Part shown: in pieces, positions 42,689 to 51,503 of the stretch
How positions within the stretch are numbered: the first letter of the stretch is position 1
Layout: every line of letters starts with the position of its first letter
Assembly: GCA_024697625.1 (NCBI GenBank)
Contig: JAILFJ010000172.1
Span: forward strand, 18,235 to 82,234
DNA length: 64,000 nucleotides
Direction of reading: 5' to 3'
From: Oscillospiraceae bacterium
GTDB lineage: Bacteria; Bacillota; Clostridia; Oscillospirales; Oscillospiraceae
The notes under the pieces: model-generated
Database searches by the model: none
What the model was told of the DNA's origin: nothing
The model's input: the letters and a program-made list of their open reading frames with translations, nothing else
Translations under genes and position numbers: made by a program

Positions 42689-43686
42689 TTCCCGTCGTCT
42701 CCCTTCACCGCATGGCAGGCCACCATCGAGGCGCCGCACTGCTTCAGTTCCGGGCACAGCTCGGCACAGACCGGCTGCGCGAAACGGCAGCGGGTACGGA
42801 AGCGGCAGCCGGGCGGCGGGTTGATCGGGCTTGTGACATCCCCTTCCAGGATGATCCGTTCGCGGTTCTGATCCACGCTCGGGATCGGAATCGCCGAGAG
42901 CAGCGCCTGGGTATAGGGGTGCTTTGGTTCCGAGAAGATCGTCCTGTAGTCCGAGATCTCGACAATCTTGCCGAGGTACATGACCGCGATGCGGTTGCTG
43001 ATGTGTTTGACCACCGACAGATTGTGCGAGATAAAGAGGTAGGTCAGCCCCAGTTCCTTCTGCAGGGAGGAGAGAAGGTTCAGGATCTGCGCCTGTACAC
43101 AGACGTCCAGTGCCGAGACGGGCTCGTCCAGAACAATGAAATCCGGCTTCAGGATCAGCGCCCGGGCGATCCCGATGCGCTGGCGGCGGCCGCCGTCCAG
43201 CTCGTGCGGATAGGCGTTAATGAGGCGTTTTTCCAGCCCGACGAAGTCCATCACCTCGAGGACCATCTTTTCCGTCTCCTCTTTGGAAAAGCGTCTGCCC
43301 GTTGCCTCCAGCGAGTCGCCGATCAGCGTCTTCACGTCCCGACGGGGGTTCAGGGACGAATACGGATCCTGAAAGACGATCTGCATTTTCTGACGCATGG
43401 CCTTCATGTCCCGCCTGCCCAGGGCGCAGATATCCTGTCCCTCGAACAGGACCCTGCCTGCTGTGGGTTCATGCAGGCGCAGAATCGCCCTTCCGGTCGT
43501 GGACTTGCCGCAGCCGGATTCACCGACAAGGCCCAGGGTCTCGCCCCTCGCAATGTCGAAGCTTACATCGTCGACCGCAAGGAGCATCCCCTTGTTGGTT
43601 TTGAAGTATTTTTTCAGATGCTCTACCCGGAGCAGTGGCGCGGCAGAGGCGGTGCCCGTTGCGCCCGGTGTGTTTGGGCTGCTCAT
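42685..43686 (-). CDS. dppF: Peptide ABC transporter ATP-binding protein (DppF/OppF)
   Basis: A 333-residue ATPase. Walker A is [17 protein letters not shown]-loop VFQDPYSS, Walker [13 protein letters not shown] and H-loop FISHNLSV. The signature is [16 protein letters not shown], i.e. LDGGR rather than LSGGQ. A C-terminal oligopeptide/dipeptide extension with clustered Cys ([18 protein letters not shown]) is the Fe-S-like motif typical of OppF/DppF. It overlaps dppD by 4 bases. Confidence 0.93.
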   Translation of the reverse strand: MSSPNTPGATGTASAAPLLRVEHLKKYFKTNKGMLLAVDDVSFDIARGETLGLVGESGCGKSTTGRAILRLHEPTAGRVLFEGQDICALGRRDMKAMRQKMQIVFQDPYSSLNPRRDVKTLIGDSLEATGRRFSKEETEKMVLEVMDFVGLEKRLINAYPHELDGGRRQRIGIARALILKPDFIVLDEPVSALDVCVQAQILNLLSSLQKELGLTYLFISHNLSVVKHISNRIAVMYLGKIVEISDYRTIFSEPKHPYTQALLSAIPIPSVDQNRERIILEGDVTSPINPPPGCRFRTRCRFAQPVCAELCPELKQCGASMVACHAVKGDDGK

Positions 43687-44759
43687 GCTCTGCCTCCTTT
43701 CACCGGGGAATGATGATTTTGCGGTTCCGACGCGGTTTTTTCTCCGGTGCCTTCGTCTGTGATCGGGCTCTTTCTCTCTCCGGATAAGGACTCCTCATGC
43801 CGGAAGCAGCGGACCGTGTGCGTGTCGCTGAGCTTTATCTTTTTCGGTGCCTCCCGTGCACAGCGCTCTGTGGCATAGGGGCAGCGCGGATGAAATGCGC
43901 AGCCTGTCGGGATAGCGGTCGGGTCGGGCGTGAGGCCCTGGATCATCTTCAGCTCCTCCTGATCCTCCGTAAGACTCGGGATCGAGTCGAAGAGCGCCTG
44001 GGTGTAGGGGTGCGCGGTATTCCGGTAGATCTCCCGTACGGTGCCGTACTCCACCACCTGGCCCGCATACATGATCGCCACATTGTCGCAGATCTCCGCC
44101 ACGATACCGAGATCGTGGGTGATCATGATCATGCTCATCCGGTACTGTTCTTTCAGCTTTTTCATCAGCTCCAGCACCTGCGCCTGGATCGTCACATCCA
44201 GCGCCGTCGTGGGTTCGTCCGCAATCAGCAGCGCCGGGTTGCAGGAGAGCGCCATGGCGATGACCACGCGCTGCTTCATGCCGCCGGAAAACTGGTGCGG
44301 ATAGTCGTTGCCGCGGTTCCGGTCGATCCCGACGACCTCCAGCATCTGGAGCGCCCGCTCGCGCAGCTCCTTCCTCGACAGATTCTCATGCAGGCGGAGC
44401 ATCTCCTCGATCTGGTCCGACACCCGTTTCACAGGATCCAGCGAGGTCATCGGATCCTGAAAGATCATTGCGATCTCCTTGCCGCGGATCTGACGCATGG
44501 TTTTGTTGTCGTGCTCCAGCAGGTTCTTTCCCCGGAAGAGAATCTCGCCCCCGGTCACCTTCGAGAGCGGCTGCGGCAGGATTCTGAGCACGGCGAGTGC
44601 CGTGCTGGTCTTTCCTGCGCCGGTCTCCCCGACAAAGCCCAGTGTCTCACCCTCGCCGATGGAGAGATCGAGTCCGTTCACGGCATGCACAATACGGCCC
44701 CCGGAGCGATACTCCACCCGGAGATCCCGGATCTCCAGCAGATTGTTCTTCTCTGACAT
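43683..44759 (-). CDS. dppD: Peptide ABC transporter ATP-binding protein (DppD/OppD)
   Basis: A 358-residue ATPase partner of the DppF-like protein. Walker A is [16 protein letters not shown], signature [15 protein letters not shown], Walker [13 protein letters not shown] and H-loop MITHDLGIV. The C-terminal Cys cluster ([17 protein letters not shown]) is present, with an extra charged tail. Gap to the permease gene upstream is 16 bases. Confidence 0.93.
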   Translation of the reverse strand: MSEKNNLLEIRDLRVEYRSGGRIVHAVNGLDLSIGEGETLGFVGETGAGKTSTALAVLRILPQPLSKVTGGEILFRGKNLLEHDNKTMRQIRGKEIAMIFQDPMTSLDPVKRVSDQIEEMLRLHENLSRKELRERALQMLEVVGIDRNRGNDYPHQFSGGMKQRVVIAMALSCNPALLIADEPTTALDVTIQAQVLELMKKLKEQYRMSMIMITHDLGIVAEICDNVAIMYAGQVVEYGTVREIYRNTAHPYTQALFDSIPSLTEDQEELKMIQGLTPDPTAIPTGCAFHPRCPYATERCAREAPKKIKLSDTHTVRCFRHEESLSGERKSPITDEGTGEKTASEPQNHHSPVKGGRA

Positions 44760-44775
44760 GCTCTCTCTCCTTCTC

Positions 44776-45663
44776 TCAGTCTCTCAGCTTGGGGTCGAGC
44801 GCGTCGCGCAGCCCGTCGCCCAGCACATTCAGGCTGAAAATCGTCAGGGCGATGCACAGCCCCGGGAACAGCGCCATATACGAGAAGTCGCGGATATAGT
44901 AACGCGCGTCGGCCAGCATCGCGCCCCATTCAGGGGACGGAGGCTGGAGCCCGATGCCGATAAAGCTCATGCCCGCCGCCGAGAGGATGCAGATCGCCAC
45001 GTCCAGCGTTGCCTTGACGATGATGGGGGCAAGGCAGTTAGGCAGGATATGCTTCATGATGATCTTGAAGTCGGAGGTGCCGACCGCCCGGGCCGCCTCG
45101 ACAAACTCCTGATCCCGGACCGAGAGTACGGAGGCCCGTACGATTCGGGAATAGCCCGGGATCGCCGCCACGCCGACCGCGATCATCAGGTTGATCAGGC
45201 TCGAGCCGAGGGTCGCGGTAATGGCAATCGCCAGCAGCAGCTGCGGAATCGACATCAGGATATCTATGAATCGCATGATGACGTTGTCCACCGCCTTTTG
45301 GAAGTATCCGGCAACTGCTCCGAGCAGGCCGCCCACCACAATCGCGATGGCCACCGCAATGAAGCCGATGACCAGTGAGAGCCGGGCGCCCAGCAGGATC
45401 CGTGAGAAGATGTCGCGCCCAAACTCATCCGTGCCGAAGGGATGCTTCAGGCAGGGGGACATGTAGGCTTCCTCAATGTTCTGTTCCGCATAGTCGTACG
45501 GTGCGATCCACGGGGCAAAAACCGCGCCGAGGATCAGTATTGCCAGAATCACGACGCCGGCCATGGCGAGCCTGTTTCGGGAGAGGCGCTTCAGGGTGTC
45601 GCGCGTAAAGCTGTATTTTTTCTCCTCCTGCCGTTTCTGGGGCAGAAACATCGCAGCGATCAT
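44776..45663 (-). CDS. dppC: Peptide ABC transporter permease (DppC/OppC)
   Basis: A 295-residue inner-membrane permease with six helices. The N-terminal OppC_N region is followed by the EAA loop EAARAVGTSDFKIIMKHILPN that contacts the ATPase. The conserved GTDEFGRDIFSRILLGAR block marks the DppC side. The start overlaps dppB by 4 bases (ATGA). Confidence 0.93.
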   Translation of the reverse strand: MIAAMFLPQKRQEEKKYSFTRDTLKRLSRNRLAMAGVVILAILILGAVFAPWIAPYDYAEQNIEEAYMSPCLKHPFGTDEFGRDIFSRILLGARLSLVIGFIAVAIAIVVGGLLGAVAGYFQKAVDNVIMRFIDILMSIPQLLLAIAITATLGSSLINLMIAVGVAAIPGYSRIVRASVLSVRDQEFVEAARAVGTSDFKIIMKHILPNCLAPIIVKATLDVAICILSAAGMSFIGIGLQPPSPEWGAMLADARYYIRDFSYMALFPGLCIALTIFSLNVLGDGLRDALDPKLRD

Positions 45664-46610
45664 GCCTTCTTCCCCCTCTCTCTGGAATACTGCGCCTTGA
45701 TCTTCGGGTCAAGATAGGCATAGACCACGTCGATGACCAGGTTCGTGAGGCAGAAGAGCAGCGAAATGAACAGGACGCTCCCGAGGATGACCGGATAATC
45801 TCTGGTCTTCAGCGCCTGCACCATCAGGCGTCCGATCCCCGGAATGGAGAAGATCGTCTCTGTCAGGACCGCGCCGCCGATCAGCTGGCCGAACTGCAGG
45901 CCGATGACCGTGACAATGGGGATCAGGGCGTTGCGCAGCACATGGGAGAAGGTGATTCCCAGCTCCGGGAGGCCCTTTGCCCGCACCGTACGGATGTAGT
46001 CCTGCCGGATGACATCCAGCATGCTGGACCGGGTCATCCGCGTGATCATCGCTGCGGACTGCGCCCCCAGGGTGATACCGGGCAGGATCAGGTGCCGGAT
46101 GGTCGAGAACCCGGAGGACGGCAGCCACCGGAGCTTCACCGAGAACAGCAGGATCAGCATCAGGCCTGACCAGAACACCGGCAGCGAGATACCGATCAGC
46201 GCGATCACCATAAAGGTGTTGTCCAGGACGGAATACTGTTTTGTCGCGGAGATAATCCCGATGGGGAGCCCGACCACGATTGCAAAGAGAATCGAAGCCA
46301 GCGCGAGGCGCAGCGTCGCCGGAAATGCCGTCAGGATACGCTCGGTCACGGGTGTTTTGGTCTCGTACGAGGTCCCGAGGTCAAACTTCGTTACGATCCC
46401 CTTCAGATAGTTGAAATATCTGACAAGGAACGGATCGTTCAGCCCCATCTCTTCCCGGAGCTGCTCCACGGCCTCCTTCGGCGCGCCGGTGCCCGCCACG
46501 ATGCTGGCAGGGTCGCCCGGCGTGAGCTGCAGCAGGCTGAAGATCACGAAGGAAACCGCCACAAAAATCGGGATCAGCGCCAGTATTCTCTTTAACACAT
46601 ATCGAATCAT
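45660..46610 (-). CDS. dppB: Peptide ABC transporter permease (DppB/OppB)
   Basis: A 316-residue permease with six helices. MIRYVLKRILALIPIFVAVS begins the first helix. The conserved LTPGDPAS periplasmic motif and the EAA-like loop VRAKGLPELGITFSHVLRNA are present. It follows the binding-protein gene after 93 bases that contain a stable hairpin. Confidence 0.93.
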   Translation of the reverse strand: MIRYVLKRILALIPIFVAVSFVIFSLLQLTPGDPASIVAGTGAPKEAVEQLREEMGLNDPFLVRYFNYLKGIVTKFDLGTSYETKTPVTERILTAFPATLRLALASILFAIVVGLPIGIISATKQYSVLDNTFMVIALIGISLPVFWSGLMLILLFSVKLRWLPSSGFSTIRHLILPGITLGAQSAAMITRMTRSSMLDVIRQDYIRTVRAKGLPELGITFSHVLRNALIPIVTVIGLQFGQLIGGAVLTETIFSIPGIGRLMVQALKTRDYPVILGSVLFISLLFCLTNLVIDVVYAYLDPKIKAQYSRERGKKA

Positions 46611-46633
46611 ATGGCCCCCTGTAAATCAGCGAA

Positions 46634-46660
46634 CGAGCAGGGGGACAAAGCCCCTGCTCG
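46634..46660 (-). other. Intercistronic hairpin between binding protein and permease genes
   Basis: Stem CGAGCAGGGG/CCCCTGCTCG with a 7-base loop and no T-run. Such stems protect the upstream mRNA and lower downstream expression, giving excess binding protein over membrane parts. Confidence 0.6.
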
Positions 46661-46703
46661 GCCGCAGTCTTCTGATATAGTGATACGGACTCTCAGGTAT
46701 GGG

Positions 46704-48335
46704 TCACTTCACCATCTTCACGCTGTAGTAGCTCTGAATCTGAGAACCGTTGACATCGATCTCGGCAACCTTATTGGTGTTGATGCCGTCATACACCGTC
46801 GTGTCATAGAGATAGACCCAGGGCTTGATCTCGGCCAGACGGGCCTGAAGCTCCTCATAGATCTCTCCGCGCTTGACAGGATCCAGCTCTGCACGGGTCG
46901 CGTCGATCAGCGAGTCGACTTCTTCATCCTCCAGATAGGCCATTCCGCCCTGCGGACCCTTGTTCGCACTGTGGAAGCAGGGATAGAAGACGGTATCCGG
47001 GTCCGGAGTGGTGCAGCCGTAGCCCAGCATAAAGAGCTGCGTGTCGCCCTGATAGGTCTTGTCCAGGAAGACAGCCCACTCCGTGGTATCCAGCGTCACG
47101 TTGATGCCGGCCTTGGCAAGCTGCTGCTGGATGATCACGCAGACGTCGTTGTATTCCTTTCTGGTATCGGTGCTCAGGGTGATGTCCAGACCGTTGGGAT
47201 AGCCTGCCTCAGTGAGCAGCTCCTTCGCCTTTTCAAGATTGAACTCATTGACGCCGACCTTGCTGCTGTACATGATGGCCTCGCTGACAGGAGCGGTGGC
47301 AACCGTGCCGTAACCGAGGTTCAGGGCCTTGTTGATGGCCTCTGCATCAATCGCATAGGCAATCGCCTGACGGACACGCACGTCATTCAGCGGCGCGGCC
47401 GAGCAATTCATACCGAGGAAGCGAATTGCGGTTCCGACGCCGGTGGCAAGGCCGATGCCCTCACCGGATTCGACACGGCTCAGGTCGACGGCCGCCACAT
47501 CCGTGATCAGGTCGACGGAGCCCGCCTCCAGCTCGATGGAGCGGCTGGTTGCCTCGGGGATGAAGCGCAGCTCTACAGTCGTGAAATCAGGGGTCTCGCC
47601 GCGATAGTCTTCAAAATACTTCAGGGTGATGCCGACGCCCATATCCCACTTCTCCAGCATGTACGGGCCGGTTCCGACCGGGTTCTTGTAATAGTCCTCT
47701 CCGGCCTCGGTAACGGCGCGTTCGGAGTAGATCACCAGCGAGGGGTGCGTCATATAGGTCAGGAACGGGGCGGAGATCTGGCTCAGATGAACCCGCACCG
47801 TGCTGTCGTCAAGCGCCTCCACGGACTCGATGTCCGCCGTAAAGGAAGCCAGGATCGGAGCATCCTTGGCACGGTTGAGAGAGAACACCACATCGTTCAC
47901 TGTGAGCTCGTCGCCGTTGTGGAATTTCACACCCTTTCGGATGGTGAAGTCATAGGTGGTGTCATCTACAATGTTGTAGGACTCCGCCAGCTTGGGTGCC
48001 AGCTCGCCCTGATCGTTGACTTCCAGAAGGGTCTCATAGATGTTGGTAAACATCGTGGATGACCAGGTGTCGACAGTCTGGGTCGCATCCATCGTGGTGG
48101 GCTCACTGGTCAGAGCCACTCTCAGCGTTCTCGCTTCGGAGAACAGTTCCGTCTCCTCAGCCGGGGCCGCCTCTGCAGGTGCTGCCGCCGGTTCTGCCGC
48201 AGGGGCTTCCTCCTTGGGAGCAGCGGACTCGGCCGGAGCGCTGCTTGCAGCCGGAGCCGGAGTGCTGTTGCCGCAGGCTGCCAGCGCGAATACCATCATC
48301 GCCGCCAGAAGAAGTGCAATCAGTCTTTTTTTCAT
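46704..48335 (-). CDS. dppA: Peptide-binding lipoprotein (DppA/OppA, SBP_bac_5)
   Basis: A 543-residue solute-binding lipoprotein. The signal ends in the lipobox LAACGN, and an Ala/Pro/Glu-rich linker runs to about residue 65. The SBP_bac_5 fold contains the family patch VGTGPYMLEKWDMGVGITL and early LRVALTSEPTTMDATQ. It captures peptides outside the membrane for DppBCDF. It is the first gene of the operon dppA-B-C-D-F-M32, behind a good promoter. Confidence 0.93.
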   Translation of the reverse strand: MKKRLIALLLAAMMVFALAACGNSTPAPAASSAPAESAAPKEEAPAAEPAAAPAEAAPAEETELFSEARTLRVALTSEPTTMDATQTVDTWSSTMFTNIYETLLEVNDQGELAPKLAESYNIVDDTTYDFTIRKGVKFHNGDELTVNDVVFSLNRAKDAPILASFTADIESVEALDDSTVRVHLSQISAPFLTYMTHPSLVIYSERAVTEAGEDYYKNPVGTGPYMLEKWDMGVGITLKYFEDYRGETPDFTTVELRFIPEATSRSIELEAGSVDLITDVAAVDLSRVESGEGIGLATGVGTAIRFLGMNCSAAPLNDVRVRQAIAYAIDAEAINKALNLGYGTVATAPVSEAIMYSSKVGVNEFNLEKAKELLTEAGYPNGLDITLSTDTRKEYNDVCVIIQQQLAKAGINVTLDTTEWAVFLDKTYQGDTQLFMLGYGCTTPDPDTVFYPCFHSANKGPQGGMAYLEDEEVDSLIDATRAELDPVKRGEIYEELQARLAEIKPWVYLYDTTVYDGINTNKVAEIDVNGSQIQSYYSVKMVK

Positions 48336-48395
48336 TTTCAGATTTTCCCTTTCCGTCTGTTGCCGGGACCGGCACAGACTTTTTAGTGTCGCCCT

Positions 48396-48424
48396 ATTGT
48401 AGTGATTTACACCGCTAAAGTCAA
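48396..48424 (-). promoter_or_regulatory. Sigma-A promoter of the peptide-transport operon
   Basis: Minus-strand TTGACT, 17-base spacer, TACAAT; expected start near 48389, about 54 bases before the ATG. Confidence 0.8.
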
Positions 48425-48449
48425 GAAAAATATCAGTCCCATAAACACA

Positions 48450-48489
48450 TTCCCCCGGGAGTTCCGGGTTACCGGCTCTTCCGGGGGAA
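48450..48489 (-). terminator. Hairpin after the small membrane-protein gene
   Basis: Stem TTCCCCCGG/CCGGGGGAA with a second inner pairing, followed on the minus strand by TGTGTTTA. It separates the glycogen phosphorylase unit from the peptide operon promoter. Confidence 0.6.
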
Positions 48490-48517
48490 GGACTTTCAAT
48501 GAGGAATGCGGAAGGGT

Positions 48518-48724
48518 TTATTCCCAGCCGATCACGGTCTCCATATCGTCGATGGAGTCATATTCTTCAATGGAATCGAGGTCCTCGATCGTGCCCAGGT
48601 CCTCGATTGCAACCGGCCGGTCCGACAGCTCTCCTCTGGCGGGATTCTTCACCCGATCCAAGATACCTGCTCCCAGAATCGCAAGAAGTGCGGTAAAAAT
48701 CCCCGCCGTGATAATATAAGTCAT
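48518..48724 (-). CDS. Small acidic single-helix membrane protein
   Basis: A 68-residue protein beginning MTYIITAGIFTALLAILGAG: one transmembrane helix, then a short basic RVKNPARG and a strongly acidic tail with repeated ED/ID pairs (IEDLGTIEDLDSIEEYDSID). The gene lies 19 bases after glycogen phosphorylase and is probably co-transcribed. The ribosome site is weak, so the start is less certain; an upstream in-frame ATG would overlap glgP. I do not recognise a family. Confidence 0.6.
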   Translation of the reverse strand: MTYIITAGIFTALLAILGAGILDRVKNPARGELSDRPVAIEDLGTIEDLDSIEEYDSIDDMETVIGWE

Positions 48725-48743
48725 TCCGTATACCTGCCGCTTC

Positions 48744-51146
48744 TCAAAGCTTCCAGATTTTTTCCGCATATTCGCGGATCGCACGGTCGGCGGCGAAAAA
48801 GCCGCTCTGTGCGGTGTTCACGAGGGCAAGCCTGGCACGCTCCCGCTCATCGGCAATACGCGCGTACAGGCGGCTCCTGCACTCGACATAGGCCCTGTAG
48901 TCCGCGATCAGCATGTACGGGTCGCCGCCGTAGAGAAGGCCGGAGACCAGGTCGGAATAGCTCTTGCCGTCCGAGAAGCCCTGGCTGAAACGCTGCATCA
49001 CGCGCGTGATTTCCGGATCGCTGTTGGCGAGGCCAGCAGGGTCGTAGCCGTGGCGGCGCCAGTTCTCGATCTCATCCGTGTGCAGGCCGAAGAGGAACAT
49101 GTTCTCATCGCCCAGGAGCTCATACATCTCGACATTTGCGCCGTCCAGCGTGCCGATGGTTACGGCGCCGTTCATCATGAGCTTCATGCAGCCGGTGCCG
49201 GAGGCCTCTTTGCCGGCAGTCGAGATCTGTTCGGATACATCCGCCGCGGGGACAATCGCCTCGGCGGCTGAGACGCGATAGTTCTCGACAAAACAGATCT
49301 GCAGGCGGTCCTTGCAGACAGGATCGTTGTTGATATCCTGCTGCATGGAGAGGAGCAGCTCGATGATTCGCTTCGCGGTCTTATAGCCCGCAGCGGCCTT
49401 CGCACCGAAGACAAAGCTGCGCGGGGCAAAGTCCTGATTCGGGTTGTCATGTAGCTGCATCTGCAGGCTCGCGATGCTCATGGCGCAGAGGAGCTGACGC
49501 TTGTACTCGTGCAGGCGCTTGATCTGGACGTCCATCATGGCATCCGGATTCATCATCATGCCCTTGTTGTTGCGCTGCAGGAACTCCGTAAAGCGCTGAC
49601 GGTTCTCCCGTTTGATGGCGTTGATGCGGCGAAGAACCCCGTCGTCCTGCTCAAAGGCGCGCAGCTCGGCCAGCTTCTCGGGCTCCCTCAGATAGTCGTT
49701 GTTTCCGAGAAGCTCGACGATCAGACTGTGGAGGCCGGGGTTGATCTGCGCCAGCCACCGGCGATGGTCGATGCCGTTGGTGACATAGGTGAAGCGCTCC
49801 GGCCGGAGCGAACACACATCGCGGAACAGGTCGTTGCGCAGAATCTCGCCGTGCAGCTTTGAAACACCGTTGACCATACGGCAGGCGGAGAGGCAGAGAT
49901 TCGCCATATACACCTGGCTGTCACGGATGATCAGGTTGCGGCCGACACGTTCATCCCAGCCGAAGGACTGGACCAGATAATCGCACCAGCGGCGGTTGAT
50001 CTCACACATGATCTCCCAGAGCCGCGGGAGCAGCTGCTGGATCAGATCCTGAGGCCACTTTTCCAGTGCCTCGGACATGACCGTGTGGTTGGTGTAGGCC
50101 ACGCTGTGGCGCACCAGCTCCCAGGCCTCATCCCAGCCGAGGTTATACTCATCCATAAAGATGCGCATCAGCTCGGGGATGATCATCGTGGGATGAGTGT
50201 CATTGATCTGGATCACATGGTGTCTGGAGAAGCTGCGGATGTCACCCCATTTGCGGATGTGCTTGCGGACGATATCCTGCGCGCTCGCCGAGACGAAGAA
50301 ATACTGCTGACGCAGGCGCAGTGTCTTGCCCTCAATGTGGTCGTCCGCGGGATAGAGCACCTTGGAGATCACTTCCGCCATGGTACGCTGTGCCATGCTC
50401 TTGACATATTCTCCCTCAGAGAAGACGTACATGTCCAGAGAGTTGGGGCTCTTGGCGTCCCAGAGACGCAGGGTGTTGACCGCCTTCTCGCCATAGCCGG
50501 CAATCAGCATGTCGCGCGGGACCGCAACAACCGTCGTATAGCCGGTATGTTCGGCATAATAATGTCCCTGGTTATCCCAGTGCGGAGAAATCTGTCCGCC
50601 GAAGTGGACCTCCACCGCTTCTTCATAGCGGGGGATCAGCCAGCTCTCGGCCGCGATGCGCCAGTTATCGGCTGTCTCGGTCTGCCTGCCGTCCTGGAGA
50701 ATCTGGCGGAAGATGCCCAGCTCATAGCAGATGGAATAGCCGGTCCCCTCCATTCCGAGGGAAGCCATGCTGTCCATATAGCAGGCCGCCAGACGGCCGA
50801 GACCGCCGTTTCCAAGGCCTGCGTCCGGTTCTGCCTCAAAGATGTCCGAGGCATTGAAGCCGAGATCCTCCAGCGCGCCGGTGAGGGCATCGCCGATCCC
50901 GAGGTTATAGGCATTCTTCATCAGGCTGCGGCCCATGAGGAACTCCATAGACATATAATGTACTTCCTTTTCCACACGGTGGGGATCCTCCACCGCCAGG
51001 AAACGGCTCATCAGTTCCCGAATCACAATCGCCGAAGCCTGAAAAACCTGGGCTTCCGTTGCCTTGTCGGGAGCAACACTGAACTGCGCGCACAGCTTGT
51101 CTGCTATCGCGCTCCGCATTTCGTCGCGGGAAATCTGACCGATCAT
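48744..51146 (-). CDS. glgP: Glycogen/starch phosphorylase
   Basis: An 800-residue cytosolic PLP enzyme that releases glucose-1-phosphate from alpha-1,4-glucans. Near the N-terminus is VHYMSMEFLMGRSL, followed by DAGLGNGGLGRLAACYMDS. The PLP/active-site block is EASGTGCMKLMMNGAVTIG then DGANVEM. RLHEYKRQLL and the C-terminal phosphorylase blocks are present. Length is typical. A sigma-A promoter precedes it; no other glycogen genes are in the window. Confidence 0.97.
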   Translation of the reverse strand: MIGQISRDEMRSAIADKLCAQFSVAPDKATEAQVFQASAIVIRELMSRFLAVEDPHRVEKEVHYMSMEFLMGRSLMKNAYNLGIGDALTGALEDLGFNASDIFEAEPDAGLGNGGLGRLAACYMDSMASLGMEGTGYSICYELGIFRQILQDGRQTETADNWRIAAESWLIPRYEEAVEVHFGGQISPHWDNQGHYYAEHTGYTTVVAVPRDMLIAGYGEKAVNTLRLWDAKSPNSLDMYVFSEGEYVKSMAQRTMAEVISKVLYPADDHIEGKTLRLRQQYFFVSASAQDIVRKHIRKWGDIRSFSRHHVIQINDTHPTMIIPELMRIFMDEYNLGWDEAWELVRHSVAYTNHTVMSEALEKWPQDLIQQLLPRLWEIMCEINRRWCDYLVQSFGWDERVGRNLIIRDSQVYMANLCLSACRMVNGVSKLHGEILRNDLFRDVCSLRPERFTYVTNGIDHRRWLAQINPGLHSLIVELLGNNDYLREPEKLAELRAFEQDDGVLRRINAIKRENRQRFTEFLQRNNKGMMMNPDAMMDVQIKRLHEYKRQLLCAMSIASLQMQLHDNPNQDFAPRSFVFGAKAAAGYKTAKRIIELLLSMQQDINNDPVCKDRLQICFVENYRVSAAEAIVPAADVSEQISTAGKEASGTGCMKLMMNGAVTIGTLDGANVEMYELLGDENMFLFGLHTDEIENWRRHGYDPAGLANSDPEITRVMQRFSQGFSDGKSYSDLVSGLLYGGDPYMLIADYRAYVECRSRLYARIADERERARLALVNTAQSGFFAADRAIREYAEKIWKL

Positions 51147-51241
51147 ATAAGGTCAACCTCCAAAAAGAGAATAGAATACAATTTATTCCGCTTATTCCGC
51201 GATATTCCGTAATCCTGATATATTACTCCAATATCGAGGTA

Positions 51242-51270
51242 AGTATACCGAATCGTCATGTTCGCGTCAA
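51242..51270 (-). promoter_or_regulatory. Sigma-A promoter of glgP
   Basis: Minus-strand TTGACG, 17-base spacer, TATACT; leader about 88 bases. The 51147-51503 gap holds this and the next promoter and no gene. Confidence 0.8.
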
Positions 51271-51400
51271 TCGTGAAAAGCAACAAAATTTCACAGATTT
51301 ACGCGCTTTTTCGCGGGATTCCGTGCGCTTTTTCCCCTATAAGGATCATGCTGAGTGTTCATCACGATGCCTGCGATCCTGTATCAGCTTTTTCCCGTAA

Positions 51401-51429
51401 TTGCATTTTCTTCTGAAATCTGTTAAAAT
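51401..51429 (+). promoter_or_regulatory. Sigma-A promoter of the third giant surface protein
   Basis: TTGCAT, 17-base spacer, TAAAAT; expected start near 51436, leader about 68 bases. Confidence 0.75.
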
Positions 51430-51503
51430 TCCTCATCCATAGCCATCTTTCGGCGTATGAAACCTTCTTACAGAATAACAGTGAAAGGAATGAACAGCAA
51501 ACA

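Noticed and set aside
40925..42871. 648-codon plus-strand frame
   Set aside because: Antisense of the M32 carboxypeptidase, and it extends across gene borders.
46611..48062. 483-codon plus-strand frame
   Set aside because: Antisense of the peptide-binding protein.
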